Source: Pseudomonadota bacterium (GTDB taxonomy: Bacteria > Pseudomonadota > Gammaproteobacteria > Arenicellales > UBA868). From it: 64,000 bases of DNA. The stretch covers positions 25,547 to 89,546 of the forward strand of contig JAERSQ010000156.1 of assembly GCA_016845525.1 (NCBI GenBank), read 5' to 3'. A model generated the notes under the pieces. It was given only the letters and a program-made list of their open reading frames with translations, made no database searches and was not told the DNA's origin. Each line of letters opens with the position of its first letter. Position 1 is the stretch's first letter. The position numbers and the translations under genes are program-made. This document shows positions 1 through 10,042 of this stretch, piece after piece.

Positions 1-1016
1 GTCCGCTTTATTTTGCCCAGAGCCTCACCGAATCCCTCGGCGGAGCGAAGGTTTATTTCAAACGGGATGAGCTCAACCACACGGGTTCGCACAAGATCAA
101 CAACACCCTTGGACAGATTCTACTGGCCAAACGGATGGGCAAGTCCCGAATCATTGCCGAGACCGGCGCAGGCCAACACGGTGTGGCCACCGCTACGGTC
201 TGCGCCCTGTTTGACTTGCCCTGTGTGGTCTACATGGGCGCAACAGATATTGAACGCCAGGCGCCGAATGTGTTCCGCATGAAGTTGCTCGGCGCGGAAA
301 TCGTTCCCGTTACGAGCGGCACCGGGACGCTCAAGGATGCGATGAATGATGCGTTGCGCGATTGGGTTGCCAATGTGGCTGATACGTTTTACATCATCGG
401 CACCGTGGCCGGACCCCACCCCTACCCGGCAATGGTGCGCGATTTTCAGAGTGTCATCGGGCGCGAAGCCAAAGAGCAGGTGTTGGCGGCCGAGGGTCGA
501 CTTCCCGACACCTTGGTGGCCTGCATTGGGGGCGGCTCAAATGCAATGGGACTGTTCCACCCCTTCCTCGATGACTCGGTCCAGATTGTTGGAGTCGAAG
601 CCGGTGGCTTTGGGCTTGAGACCGAGAAACACGCGGCCTCTTTGACCGGCGGACGGCCCGGCGTACTCCACGGCAACCGCACCTATCTGCTTCAAAACGA
701 AGACGGTCAGATTACCGACGCGCATTCCATCTCTGCGGGTTTGGATTACCCAGGCATCGGGCCCGAGCATGCCTGGCTCCATGATCAGGGTCGCGTCGAC
801 TACGTCTCGGTCACGGATTCCGAGGCCCTCGAGGCTTTCCAGTTGTGCTGCAGGACTGAAGGCATTATTCCCGCCCTCGAGCCGGCACATGCACTGGCCC
901 ATGTAGCCAAGATTGCTCCCGAAATGGACAAGGATCAGATTATCGTCATGAATCTTTGCGGCAGAGGCGACAAGGATATCTTTACCGTGGCGGATGAGCT
1001 CGGGGTAGAAATATGA
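1..1016 (+). CDS. trpB: Tryptophan synthase beta subunit, 5' end outside window
   Basis: PLP enzyme that condenses indole with L-serine to give tryptophan; it works as an alpha2-beta2 complex with TrpA. The reading frame is already open at base 3 (PLYFAQSL...), so the start lies before the window. The motif HTGSHKIN carries the PLP lysine (codon 93-95), and the phosphate-binding loop GGGSNA is coded near 526-543. The C-terminal CGRGDKD is typical of TrpB. The stop overlaps the trpA start by 4 bases (ATGA), so the two are translationally coupled. Only about 60 N-terminal residues should be missing. Identification is secure. Confidence 0.97.
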   Translation, partial: PLYFAQSLTESLGGAKVYFKRDELNHTGSHKINNTLGQILLAKRMGKSRIIAETGAGQHGVATATVCALFDLPCVVYMGATDIERQAPNVFRMKLLGAEIVPVTSGTGTLKDAMNDALRDWVANVADTFYIIGTVAGPHPYPAMVRDFQSVIGREAKEQVLAAEGRLPDTLVACIGGGSNAMGLFHPFLDDSVQIVGVEAGGFGLETEKHAASLTGGRPGVLHGNRTYLLQNEDGQITDAHSISAGLDYPGIGPEHAWLHDQGRVDYVSVTDSEALEAFQLCCRTEGIIPALEPAHALAHVAKIAPEMDKDQIIVMNLCGRGDKDIFTVADELGVEI

Positions 1017-1837
1017 GACCCCAGGATCGTATCGACTCGACCTTTCAGCGGTTGACGGACGAGGCACGGGCGGGACTCGTCACCTTTATCACCGCGGGAG
1101 ACCCTGACCCGGAAACAAGCCAGCAGCTTATGGATCGTTTGCCGGGCGCCGGTGCGGACATCATCGAACTGGGCATGCCCTTTTCTGATCCAATGGCCGA
1201 TGGCCCCGCGATTCAAGCGGCAAACCTGCGTGCTTTGTCTTCAGGCGCATCCCTTCGCGGCACGCTGGCGATGGTGAGCCGGTTTCGCGAGAACAACAAC
1301 GACACGCCGGTCATCCTGATGGGGTATTTCAATCCCATCTATCAGTATGGGCCATCGCGCTTTGTGACCGATGCGGCTGCCGCCGGCGTGGACGGGCTGA
1401 TTATGGTCGATCTTCCGCCGGAAGAGGATGATGAGCTTTGTGATCCGGCACGAACAGCCGGCCTGCATTGGGTCCGGCTCGTCACACCCACGTCAGATGA
1501 TGCCAGGCTACAACAGGTGCTTCGCAATGCCAGCGGCTTTATCTATTACGTGTCAATTGCCGGTATTACGGGAACGCGATCGGCCGCCGCATCCGCAATT
1601 GGAGACGCCTTGGCGGTGATACGCAAACACACCGCGCTTCCGATTGCAGTCGGCTTTGGGATCAATACCGCCGACCAAGTCCGGGAGACGGGCGCGGTTG
1701 CCGACGGTGCCGTGGTCGGATCGGCCATTATCCGGGAAATCGAGAATCATCTGGACGGGTCCGGCAAAGCCAAACCGGAGTTGCTGGATCGTGTCACCGG
1801 ACTTGTCTCGGAACTTGCCGGAGGGCTCCGCGCATAA
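1013..1837 (+). CDS. trpA: Tryptophan synthase alpha subunit
   Basis: Aldolase-type TIM barrel that cleaves indole-3-glycerol phosphate to indole and glyceraldehyde-3-phosphate; indole is channelled to TrpB. The protein has 274 residues, normal for the family. The catalytic pair is visible as Glu52 in [11 protein letters not shown] and Asp63 in MADGPAIQ, and the phosphate-binding region near the C-terminus ([13 protein letters not shown]) is intact. It starts inside the trpB stop. It is convergent with fimV, 40 bases away; in pseudomonads the trp genes instead lie downstream of fimV on the same strand. Confidence 0.97.
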   Translation: MRPQDRIDSTFQRLTDEARAGLVTFITAGDPDPETSQQLMDRLPGAGADIIELGMPFSDPMADGPAIQAANLRALSSGASLRGTLAMVSRFRENNNDTPVILMGYFNPIYQYGPSRFVTDAAAAGVDGLIMVDLPPEEDDELCDPARTAGLHWVRLVTPTSDDARLQQVLRNASGFIYYVSIAGITGTRSAAASAIGDALAVIRKHTALPIAVGFGINTADQVRETGAVADGAVVGSAIIREIENHLDGSGKAKPELLDRVTGLVSELAGGLRA

Positions 1838-1877
1838 CGGACGGCAGGGCCCGCCGCATCCTGTTCTATCCGCTGGC

Positions 1878-4496
1878 TCAGCTTGTGAGTGTCGCTAGCA
1901 AGGTTTTTGCCCGCTCCTGGATTTCAGTATCTTGAGAGTGGCTTAAACCCATGAGTATCTCGCGTGCCGCCGCAGGATCTCCCATTTCAAGGTAGGCATT
2001 CGCCAATTCGAGCTGTGTTCTTTCTTCGCTGACCCCTTCCGCAGGAACAGCGGGGTCCGGGTCCGGTGAGTCAGGCCCAGGATCTGCATGCTCCGCCCCA
2101 CCCCCAAGCACTGTAGAGGCTTCTCCCAAATCTGATTGCGTTCCATGGGCAGTGGCCTCAGACCCCTCAAGATCCAACTCGAGACCGCTGGTGCCGTCGT
2201 ACACCTTTTTGTCCGATCCCGCGATTTCAGAACCCAGTGCTGCGGTTGTCGGCATCGCCTCCGACTCGGCATCCAGATCAAACTCGAAAGGGATACCCTC
2301 ATCCTTCAGCGGGGCCGGTTCCGAAGAATCCGCCCCGGCTGCCGCGTCAGGGGGTAGATCAATGGCGACCGCGGGCGAGCCAACTCCCGGCGCCGGGATA
2401 TCTTCTTTTCCGATGTCTGTGATCCCGCCGACCAGTTTATCGAGGTGGGCTTCCTCAGGCGATCCCGCGGCCACTGCTTGCCGCACCTCATCTGCCAAGG
2501 CCTGAAACGCCTCTTTTTGACCTAAGACGGTTAGCACGTCGAGTAGTTTAAGTTTGAGCTCAATCCGGTCCGGTGTCCGGGAAATCGCGTCTCGCAGTGT
2601 CTGTTCGGCCTGGACGGTACGTCCGTAAGCCAGATAGATCTCTGACTCGGTCAGGGGGTCCACCTCGTCACTCTGAACCGCGACGCCGCGCTGGGTTTCA
2701 GTATCGGTAACGAACCCGGCTCCCACGCTCTCCTCGGGCGGGTCAGTTTCTCCACGCTGGGCATCCTCCGTTGACCGCGCGCTATTCCCGGCGAAAAGAT
2801 CCCGACCGCCCGAAGCATCCGTGTGTGTAGTAGAGGATCGATCCGAATCTTCCGCTTGCGTCCTTCTGCGTTTGATGAGAAGCCATAGCAGCAACAAAAA
2901 GACGGTCACCAGTCCCAATGTCTTGTTGGAAACTCCGGGTACGGCGGATGAGTCGCTGTCCAGAACTCCCCAAAGTACTTTACCGGACTCACGAGCCATC
3001 TTGGCCAACGAGCTTGCTTGACTGGCCACCCATTCAACACTACGCGAAGGATCACGCCATGGCGGAGCCACCTCGTCGATCCCGCCAACAGGCTGGGATA
3101 TTATCCCTTCCGCCTCAGCCGCAACGGTGTCGGGCGCGGGATCTTCTGGCACGTTGGAAATTACAGAGGCGTCCGCTGAAGCTTGGCTTGCGATTTCCCC
3201 CGAGGCTGGTTGGTCAGATGGGGTTGGCGACTTCGCGACCGAATCTTCCTCGACAACCTCACCGGTTGACTGCTCCTCTTGCGATAACCCACTAGAGACC
3301 GCTACCTGCTCAGCCGATCTCGCTGCTTTTTGCGCCAACATTGATTCCAGCTGCTGTTGGGCGATCGCGAGCTGGGTCTCCTGCAGCTCAATGAGCTGCA
3401 TGGTTTTTTCAAGCTGCTGCTGAAGCAGGTCAACTTGCTGGCTGAGTTGCTGATTCTCAAGCTCTTTCGATCCTAAGGACTCTTCGACCGCGCTGAGCCG
3501 ATCGGTCAGGGCGGTGACGGCAGCAGCTTCCTCTGTCTCAAGTCGTGGAGTGGCATCTGCAGTACTGCTGACGGGCCTCATGGGAACCATTTCGCCTCCA
3601 CCGGCAGTGCCAATCTGCGAGAGGGACTCCGGAGGCTGTATCACTCTAAGTACGTAACTGGACGAATCCCTTCCGGTAAGATCCGTCTCGGGAGTCAACA
3701 ACCCAGCGACAGGTCCGTGAAGCGTCATCCAGTTTCCGTTCGGGCTCGACGTCCCGGGCTCCGACCGGCGCTGCAGCCAGCGCACAAGATGGTCTTCATA
3801 CAAGGCCCGCGCTTGCCCAAAGTCGGTCCGGGCCATCTGACGCTCTGAGGGTATGTGCAGTCTCGCTCCCGCCCGAAGGAGGTTCATGTTGCCGTCAATA
3901 AAACTATCCGGATTGTCTTGGACCAGGGCGACCATCGCCTGCTCGATGGAGATGGCGTCATCCACCTTGATCCGCCGGGCGATCTGCATCAATGTTTGGC
4001 CCTCTTGGATCGGCCCGACATATTCCCCCGGGTAACTCACCTCCGACGCGCTTGGCGAGAAGGGTTCTGGCTCGGGCGTTGCAACTCTTGCCGCTGTCAA
4101 CTCTTCGGCGGGATCCAGCATGACCGTGTATTCGCGAAGTGTCTGCTGCCCGTTGCTCTCGACGAGCAGGAGAAAGCGTAAAAACGGCGTTCGAATCGGG
4201 TCTCTCGACTCGACTTCAATCGTGACAGGGCGGGAAAGTAAATCCAGGGTGAATATCAGGCCGGTAACCGCGGGATCCAGCGGAATTCCAGCGGACGCAT
4301 GGGCCTGGGCAGAGGCGAGGGAAATTACGGCCGTACTCGCCTCCGTACCGCTGTCGGGGTCCTTTACTTCGATTGCGGCCCGCAGGGGCTCATTCAACCT
4401 CGACGTTACCGAAATACCGGAAAGCTCGACCGCGTGTGCCGCGCTGCAGGCAAGCACCTGAAGCGACATGGCAAGACCGGCAAGGAATAGCCTCAC
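1878..4496 (-). CDS. fimV: FimV/HubP-type polar peptidoglycan-binding membrane protein
   Basis: The 872-residue protein matches FimV architecture: signal peptide (about 1-22, cleaved after AHA), FimV N-terminal domain (VELSGISVTSRLNEPLRA), periplasmic LysM-like segment around 155-218, coiled coil rich in Gln/Leu at about 325-390, one membrane helix at about 526-541 followed by KRRR, an acidic cytoplasmic linker, and the conserved C-terminal FimV/TPR cap (ELANAYLEMGDPAAAREIL). FimV proteins act at the cell pole in type IV pilus function, twitching and polar protein placement. It follows asd on the same strand, as in Pseudomonas. No pilus genes are visible here, so its job in this organism is inferred from the family. 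Confidence 0.93.
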   Translation of the reverse strand: MRLFLAGLAMSLQVLACSAAHAVELSGISVTSRLNEPLRAAIEVKDPDSGTEASTAVISLASAQAHASAGIPLDPAVTGLIFTLDLLSRPVTIEVESRDPIRTPFLRFLLLVESNGQQTLREYTVMLDPAEELTAARVATPEPEPFSPSASEVSYPGEYVGPIQEGQTLMQIARRIKVDDAISIEQAMVALVQDNPDSFIDGNMNLLRAGARLHIPSERQMARTDFGQARALYEDHLVRWLQRRSEPGTSSPNGNWMTLHGPVAGLLTPETDLTGRDSSSYVLRVIQPPESLSQIGTAGGGEMVPMRPVSSTADATPRLETEEAAAVTALTDRLSAVEESLGSKELENQQLSQQVDLLQQQLEKTMQLIELQETQLAIAQQQLESMLAQKAARSAEQVAVSSGLSQEEQSTGEVVEEDSVAKSPTPSDQPASGEIASQASADASVISNVPEDPAPDTVAAEAEGIISQPVGGIDEVAPPWRDPSRSVEWVASQASSLAKMARESGKVLWGVLDSDSSAVPGVSNKTLGLVTVFLLLLWLLIKRRRTQAEDSDRSSTTHTDASGGRDLFAGNSARSTEDAQRGETDPPEESVGAGFVTDTETQRGVAVQSDEVDPLTESEIYLAYGRTVQAEQTLRDAISRTPDRIELKLKLLDVLTVLGQKEAFQALADEVRQAVAAGSPEEAHLDKLVGGITDIGKEDIPAPGVGSPAVAIDLPPDAAAGADSSEPAPLKDEGIPFEFDLDAESEAMPTTAALGSEIAGSDKKVYDGTSGLELDLEGSEATAHGTQSDLGEASTVLGGGAEHADPGPDSPDPDPAVPAEGVSEERTQLELANAYLEMGDPAAAREILMGLSHSQDTEIQERAKTLLATLTS

Positions 4497-4618
4497 GGGC
4501 GGCGCTCCCGGGGGCAGCGCGTTCCGGAGAAGGGAAACAATCGAGGGATCATCCCCGGATTATAGGCACGCCGGGGTATCGAACCAATCAGAACCGGCGA
4601 ACCCTGTCGTAAGCGGTG

Positions 4619-5638
4619 TCAAACTCCGGGATACAGGACTTCTGCTATTTGAATGCTGTTCAGGGCCGCCCCCTTGCGGATATTGTCCGCCACCACCCAG
4701 AGGCAAAGCCCGTTTTCTGTCGAGATATCCTCGCGGATTCTCCCCACGAAGACCGGATCCTGATCGGCTGCCTCCGAAACCGGCGTCGGGTAGCCTCCCG
4801 GCTTGCGTTCGTCGACGACACATACTCCCTCGGCTTCTACCAGCGCTGCCCGGGCTTCATCGGCAGTGATCTTCGCTCGGGTCTCAATATGTACCGCTTC
4901 GGCATGACCGTAGAACACGGGGATCCGCACCGTGGTGGGATTAACCGCAATCGTGTCATCTTCGAAAATCTTTTGCGTCTCCCAGACCATCTTCATTTCT
5001 TCTCGGGTGTAGCCGTTATCCTGAAAGTTGTCGATATGGGGAATCGCATTGAAGGCAATTTGCTTTGGCATCACTTCGGACACCGCACCCTTGCCGTTTA
5101 GGAGAGAAGCGGTCTGTCCTGCAAGTTCCTCAATGGCGCGCCGCCCTGCGCCAGAGACGGCCTGATAGGTCGCCACATTGATTCGGCTAATTCCCACTCT
5201 GTCGTAGATTGGCTTTAACGCGACGACCATTTGGATCGTGGAGCAATTTGGATTTGCGATCAGGCCCTGGTGGTCTTCAAGCGCGTGAGGATTGACCTCC
5301 GGCACCACCAGGGGCACCTCCGGATCTCTTCTGAAATGTGAGGTGTTGTCAATCACCACGCATCCGGCCCCGACCGCTTTGGGCGCGTACTCGGCGGAAA
5401 CGCTGCCTCCCGCTGAAAACAATCCGAGTTGGACTTGCGAGAAATCAAAGGTTGCGAGGTTCTGAACCCGGATCGCTTTGCCCCGGAACATGATGGTGCT
5501 GCCAGCAGAGCGTTCGCTCGCCAGTGCATACAGTTTCCGCACGGGGAAACTTCTTTCCTCGAGGATCCGAAGCATCACTTCGCCCACGGCCCCGGTGACC
5601 CCAACGACGGCAACGTCGATTTCAGGCTTTGCAGTCAT
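4619..5638 (-). CDS. asd: Aspartate-semialdehyde dehydrogenase
   Basis: NADPH-dependent reduction of aspartyl phosphate to aspartate semialdehyde, the branch point to lysine/diaminopimelate, threonine and methionine. The protein has 339 residues. It shows the NADP-binding start VAVVGVTGAVGEVMLRIL and the active-site cysteine (Cys132) in NPNCSTIQ. The shorter length and the GVTGAVG motif point to the USG-1/Gram-positive-like class found in many gammaproteobacteria. It sits between leuD and fimV on one strand; leuB, which lies between leuD and asd in pseudomonads, is absent. Confidence 0.96.
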   Translation of the reverse strand: MTAKPEIDVAVVGVTGAVGEVMLRILEERSFPVRKLYALASERSAGSTIMFRGKAIRVQNLATFDFSQVQLGLFSAGGSVSAEYAPKAVGAGCVVIDNTSHFRRDPEVPLVVPEVNPHALEDHQGLIANPNCSTIQMVVALKPIYDRVGISRINVATYQAVSGAGRRAIEELAGQTASLLNGKGAVSEVMPKQIAFNAIPHIDNFQDNGYTREEMKMVWETQKIFEDDTIAVNPTTVRIPVFYGHAEAVHIETRAKITADEARAALVEAEGVCVVDERKPGGYPTPVSEAADQDPVFVGRIREDISTENGLCLWVVADNIRKGAALNSIQIAEVLYPGV

Positions 5639-5701
5639 AGTGTTGTCGGCTCACCCTGGCCGGCAAAAGCGAAACGCCTGCTATCACCGGATGCACCCAT
5701 C

Positions 5702-6352
5702 TCAGGACCGCATGTCCTCAAACAGCCAGGGGACCTCTTTCATGCGCCGCTCTTCATAGGCCGCAATATCCCCTTCGTGCTGAAGCGTCAACGCAATATC
5801 GTCCAAACCTTCCAGTAGGCATTGCTTCTTGAAGGCGTCCATCTCGAAACGATAAACCTGTCCCGATTCAGCGGTCGCCGTCTGGCGTTCCAGATCAATC
5901 TCCATGGACAGCGGACCTGAGTCACCGTCCTGGCTGAACAAAGCCTCTATGTCTGCGCTTGGCAGTGAGATCGGCAGCACCCCATTTTTGAAGCAGTTGT
6001 TGAAGAATATATCGGCGTAACTCCCGGCAATGACCGTTCTGATCCCGAAGTCCCGGAGCGCCCAGACTGCGTGCTCCCGTGATGACCCGCAACCAAAATT
6101 CTCACGCGCCAACAGAATCCGGCCCTCTCGATACGCCTTTTTGTTCAGTACGAAATCCGAATTTAAAGGCCGGCCGCTGCAGTCCTGTCCTGGCTCTCCC
6201 TGATCCAGATAACGCCATTCGTCAAAAAGATTATCGCCAAATCCGGATTTTTCCACGGACTTCAGGAACTGCTTAGGAATTATTGCGTCGGTATCCACAT
6301 TGCTTCTGTCGATCGGAATCACGACACTGCTGTAATTTATAAACTTCTCCAT
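5702..6352 (-). CDS. leuD: 3-isopropylmalate dehydratase small subunit
   Basis: Swivel domain of isopropylmalate isomerase, pairing with LeuC to convert 2-isopropylmalate to 3-isopropylmalate in leucine synthesis. The 216-residue length is standard. Typical segments are VDTDAIIPKQFLK, GCGSSREHAVWAL and IAGSYADIFFNNCFKNG. It starts 14 bases downstream of the leuC stop, so the two form an operon and supply equal amounts of subunits. Downstream comes asd after a 63-base gap with no room for leuB. Confidence 0.97.
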   Translation of the reverse strand: MEKFINYSSVVIPIDRSNVDTDAIIPKQFLKSVEKSGFGDNLFDEWRYLDQGEPGQDCSGRPLNSDFVLNKKAYREGRILLARENFGCGSSREHAVWALRDFGIRTVIAGSYADIFFNNCFKNGVLPISLPSADIEALFSQDGDSGPLSMEIDLERQTATAESGQVYRFEMDAFKKQCLLEGLDDIALTLQHEGDIAAYEERRMKEVPWLFEDMRS

Positions 6353-6366
6353 GATCCTGAAACCTC

Positions 6367-7770
6367 TTAAAGCTGATTGGGATCGGCGAACCGTCCTGCG
6401 ATCGCGGCTGCTGCGGCCATCGACGGTGATACCAGATGCGTTCGGCCACCGTAACCCTGGCGCCCTTCGAAGTTGCGGTTGGATGTCGCGGCGCAGCGCT
6501 CTCCCGGCTCAAGACGGTCTGCATTCATCGCGAGGCACATCGAACATCCCGGTTCACGCCACTCAAACCCTGCATCCGTAAAGATCTTGTCCAAACCTTC
6601 GGCTTCGGCCTGTACTTTGACGAGACCCGACCCCGGTACAACCAGGGCTTGTTTGATGTTCTGAGCCACTTTGCGGCCTGATGCCACTTTGGCCGCTGCG
6701 CGCAGATCTTCAATCCGACCGTTGGTGCAGGCGCCGATAAAGACTTTGTCGAGGGCAATAGCATCGATCCGCGTTCCGGGCGTCAAGTTCATGTACTCCA
6801 GTGCGCGTGTCCAGTCTCCCCGCCGGGTTTGATCAGGCGCGTCAGCAGGATCGGGGATCGCGTCGTCGACACTGACGACCATTTCCGGAGAAGTCCCCCA
6901 AGTCACCTGCGGCCGCAACGAGGACACATCGAGGTGATATTCCTTGTCAAATTCTGCATCTGTGTCGGTCACCATCTCGAGCCAGTAATTCTGCGCTCTG
7001 TCGAACGCGCCATCCTGCGGCGCGTAGGGACGATCTTTCAGATACGCCACCGTCGCCTCATCCACTCCCACCAGTCCTGAGCGTGCACCGGCCTCGATCG
7101 CCATATTGCACAGAGTCATTCTGGCCTCCATTGACGCGCTCTTGACTGCACTGCCCGCGAATTCGATCGCGTATCCGGTTCCACCAGACGTGCCGATCAG
7201 TCCGATCACGGCCAGGATCATATCTTTGGAAAAGATGCCCTCCGGCAAAGTTCCATTCAGGTTGATGCGCATATTCTTCATCTTTTGCGCAACGAGGCAC
7301 TGTGTGGCGAGAACATGCTCGACTTCCGAGGTTCCAATACCGAATGCCAATGCGCCGAGTGCGCCGTGGGTTGCGGTATGTGAATCTCCGCAGACAATTG
7401 TCATGCCCGGCTGGGTCGCACCTTGCTCAGGTCCCACGACATGGACAATGCCCTGCCGAGGATCTGCCATTGAAAACTCCGTAATCCCAAACTCTTCGCA
7501 GTTCCGGTCCAGTGTCTCGACCTGCAGTCTTGCAATGGGATCAGCGATCCCGGCGCTGCGATCGGTTGTGGGTACGTTGTGGTCTGCAACAGCCAAATTT
7601 GCTGCCTTTCGACGTGGATTGCGTGCCGCGTCCCGCAGGCCCGCGAATGCCTGCGCCGAGGTCACCTCATGCAAGAGCTGCAAATCGATGTAAATCAGGG
7701 CGGTGCCATCCTCGGACTCCCGCACGAGGTGCTGTTCCCAGAGTTTGTCGTAAAGGGTTTTTCCAGTCAT
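6367..7770 (-). CDS. leuC: 3-isopropylmalate dehydratase large subunit
   Basis: Aconitase-family subunit carrying the [4Fe-4S] cluster. With the start chosen here the protein has 467 residues; cluster ligands are Cys348 ([12 protein letters not shown]) and Cys409 and Cys412 (GCSMCLAMN). The reading frame is open upstream, but the ATG at 7770 begins [11 protein letters not shown], the normal family start, and has a GAGGAG ribosome site just upstream. It heads leuC-leuD-asd-fimV. The 148 bases before it, shared with a divergent small gene, should hold its promoter. Confidence 0.97.
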   Translation of the reverse strand: MTGKTLYDKLWEQHLVRESEDGTALIYIDLQLLHEVTSAQAFAGLRDAARNPRRKAANLAVADHNVPTTDRSAGIADPIARLQVETLDRNCEEFGITEFSMADPRQGIVHVVGPEQGATQPGMTIVCGDSHTATHGALGALAFGIGTSEVEHVLATQCLVAQKMKNMRINLNGTLPEGIFSKDMILAVIGLIGTSGGTGYAIEFAGSAVKSASMEARMTLCNMAIEAGARSGLVGVDEATVAYLKDRPYAPQDGAFDRAQNYWLEMVTDTDAEFDKEYHLDVSSLRPQVTWGTSPEMVVSVDDAIPDPADAPDQTRRGDWTRALEYMNLTPGTRIDAIALDKVFIGACTNGRIEDLRAAAKVASGRKVAQNIKQALVVPGSGLVKVQAEAEGLDKIFTDAGFEWREPGCSMCLAMNADRLEPGERCAATSNRNFEGRQGYGGRTHLVSPSMAAAAAIAGRFADPNQL

Positions 7771-7918
7771 CTGTGTCTCCTCGAGGGCGGGCGATTCTAA
7801 CACAGCGATTCAGCCTGTCCGACGGGGGGAAGCGCGGGTTTATGTGCCACTGTCTCCTGCGCAAGGACGGTGGTAATCTTTATCTAATGAGAAGTCAGCA
7901 CCGGTTGGAAACCATTCA

Positions 7919-8332
7919 GTGACCAGTTACTACAGTCTCTTTGTTTCGCTCGAGCGCACACTCGGCAAGGTCCTGCTCCCCATTGACCATAATGCGTCAG
8001 AACCGAACCGATTCATCTCGTCAAACGCCGCATTCCTTGAATTGAGCCGATCGGTCGCGTCTGAAGTCTTTGCGGAAAATGGCTGCAGAACCAAAGATGA
8101 TCCCGTCACGTTGTATCCGACACTCGACGCCCTGGGGCGGATAAAACGAGCCCAGAAAGACTGCGAGGCGTTGGATGTTGTCGCGGCCGACTTTCTCGAG
8201 CAGGTCGGAGTCGCCGTGATCGAACTGCTTCCTCTCGAAGCCGGCAGTCTCGACGGTCCCAACGAGCGCTCTGTTTCATCATCGGGCCCGCGACACCAAG
8301 CCGACGCTGCCCGCTCTAAGGTCAGCGCTTAG
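7919..8332 (+). CDS. Conserved-looking small protein of unknown function
   Basis: I do not recognise this 137-residue product. It begins at a GTG and runs divergently from leuC. Codon third positions are mostly G or C, as in neighbouring genes, which favours real coding over a chance frame. The protein is soluble, with no signal peptide or membrane helix. It has a helical middle (LDALGRIKRAQKDCEALDVVAADFLEQVGVAVIELLPLEA) and a low-complexity polar tail. The opposite strand has a 110-residue open frame over the same bases, which looks like a shadow. It ends 11 bases before the convergent aroC stop. Confidence 0.5.
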   Translation: MTSYYSLFVSLERTLGKVLLPIDHNASEPNRFISSNAAFLELSRSVASEVFAENGCRTKDDPVTLYPTLDALGRIKRAQKDCEALDVVAADFLEQVGVAVIELLPLEAGSLDGPNERSVSSSGPRHQADAARSKVSA

Positions 8333-8342
8333 GAGCCAAGTT

Positions 8343-9437
8343 TTAGACCTCGGGCGGAATGGCTGGACCGACCGCCGCCTCAACTCCGAGAGATTGCTGT
8401 CGCAAAAAATGGTCAATCAGCACCAGCGCGAGCATGGCCTCGGCAATGGGAACGGCCCGGATGCCGACGCAAGGATCATGGCGGCCTGTGGTCACGACCT
8501 CGACGGCCTCCCCCTGCACGTTGACCGTTCTTCCAGGGGTGGGAATACTCGATGTCGGCTTAAGAGCCAACGCGGTGTGGATCTGCTGTCCGCTGGAAAT
8601 GCCGCCCAGCACTCCTCCCGCGTTATTGCTTAAGAAACCCTCCGGTGTCATCTCGTCACGATGTTCACTACCCCGTTGTTGAACGCTATCGAATCCGGAG
8701 CCAATTTCCACTCCTTTAACCGCATTGATCGACATCATCGCCCGCGCGATGTCTGCATCCAACCGGTCGAACACCGGCTCACCGATTCCGGGAGGTACCC
8801 CGTCCGCTATTACGATTACTTTCGCGCCAATAGAGTCCCCCTCTTTACGCAACGCGTCTATCAATGCCGCAATATCATCGACCTGCCCTGCATCCGGAAA
8901 GAAAAAAGGGTTGTCCTGCACCACCGCCCAGTCGATCGTCTTTGCCGAAACATTCCCGATCTGGCTCATGCAACCCTGAATACGTATACCGACTCGGTCT
9001 AGCAGAAACTTGCGTGCCACTGCCCCGGCGGCCACCCTGGCTGCGGTCTCCCGGGCCGATGCACGGCCGCTGCCCCGATAGTCGCGCAATCCATATTTTT
9101 TAAGATAGGTATAGTCCGCGTGACCGGGTCTAAATTGGGCCCGAATCTTTTCATAATCTCTCGGCCGCTGGTCCTCATTTCGGATCAAGAGCCCTATCGG
9201 AGCCCCGGTCGTTCTCCCCTCGAACACGCCTGAGAGGAGTTCTACTTGATCCGATTCGCGCCGTTGGGTTGTGTAGCGGGATTGACCGGGACGTCGACGA
9301 TCCAGGTCTCCCTGGATATCTGCTTCACAGAGCGACAGCCCCGGCGGGCAGCCGTCGATAACGCAGCCCAACGCCGGTCCATGGCTCTCGCCAAAGGTCG
9401 ACACCCGAAAAAGGGTTCCCAATACACTACCGGCCAT
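8343..9437 (-). CDS. aroC: Chorismate synthase
   Basis: Last step of the shikimate pathway: FMN-dependent 1,4-elimination of phosphate from EPSP to give chorismate, which feeds Trp, Phe, Tyr and folate. The 364-residue length is normal. Family signatures are [18 protein letters not shown] at the N-terminus, [33 protein letters not shown] and, near the C-terminus, [18 protein letters not shown]. It lies just upstream of dcd on the opposite end of a same-strand run (apbC, dcd, aroC), 29 bases after dcd, so cotranscription is possible. Confidence 0.98.
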   Translation of the reverse strand: MAGSVLGTLFRVSTFGESHGPALGCVIDGCPPGLSLCEADIQGDLDRRRPGQSRYTTQRRESDQVELLSGVFEGRTTGAPIGLLIRNEDQRPRDYEKIRAQFRPGHADYTYLKKYGLRDYRGSGRASARETAARVAAGAVARKFLLDRVGIRIQGCMSQIGNVSAKTIDWAVVQDNPFFFPDAGQVDDIAALIDALRKEGDSIGAKVIVIADGVPPGIGEPVFDRLDADIARAMMSINAVKGVEIGSGFDSVQQRGSEHRDEMTPEGFLSNNAGGVLGGISSGQQIHTALALKPTSSIPTPGRTVNVQGEAVEVVTTGRHDPCVGIRAVPIAEAMLALVLIDHFLRQQSLGVEAAVGPAIPPEV

Positions 9438-9466
9438 TACCAGGCTCCAATAGGGCGAAGTCCAAC

Positions 9467-10030
9467 CTAAGCCCGAGGCAGGGTGACGCCGCTTTGACCC
9501 TGATACTTGCCTTTACGGTCTTTGTAGGACACTTCACAGACTTCGTCGGATTCAAAAAAGAGAACTTGCGCCACACCCTCATTTGCGTATACCCGGGCCG
9601 GAAGAGGCGTGGTGTTCGAAAATTCCAAGGTAACGTGGCCTTCCCACTCGGGCTCGAAAGGGGTGACATTCACAATGATACCGCACCGGGCATAGGTTGA
9701 TTTTCCTAGGCAGATAGTCAGCACGTTTCTGGGGATCCGAAAATATTCCACCGTTCTAGCGAGAGCGAATGAATTGGGCGGGATAATGCAGCATGACCCC
9801 TCAAAGTCAACAAAACTACTCTCATCAAAAGCTTTGGGATCGACAATTGCAGAGTTGATGTTGGTGAATATCTTGAACTCGCTCGAACAGCGGATGTCGT
9901 AGCCATAACTTGACGTCCCGTACGACACGACCTTTTGACCCGCCACAGCTGACACCTGCTCGGGCTCATAGGGATCAATCATCCCTTGCCTGGCCATCTC
10001 CCTTATCCACCGATCTGACTTGATTGTCAT
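9467..10030 (-). CDS. dcd: dCTP deaminase
   Basis: Deaminates dCTP to dUTP, the main source of dUMP for thymidylate synthesis in many Gram-negatives. The protein has 187 residues, close to the usual 188. It begins [13 protein letters not shown] and shows [21 protein letters not shown], with the catalytic glutamate region around [20 protein letters not shown] and the C-terminal lid [15 protein letters not shown]. It starts 12 bases after apbC, the same pairing as in Pseudomonas. Confidence 0.97.
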   Translation of the reverse strand: MTIKSDRWIREMARQGMIDPYEPEQVSAVAGQKVVSYGTSSYGYDIRCSSEFKIFTNINSAIVDPKAFDESSFVDFEGSCCIIPPNSFALARTVEYFRIPRNVLTICLGKSTYARCGIIVNVTPFEPEWEGHVTLEFSNTTPLPARVYANEGVAQVLFFESDEVCEVSYKDRKGKYQGQSGVTLPRA

Positions 10031-10042
10031 GGTTTCTGGTAA

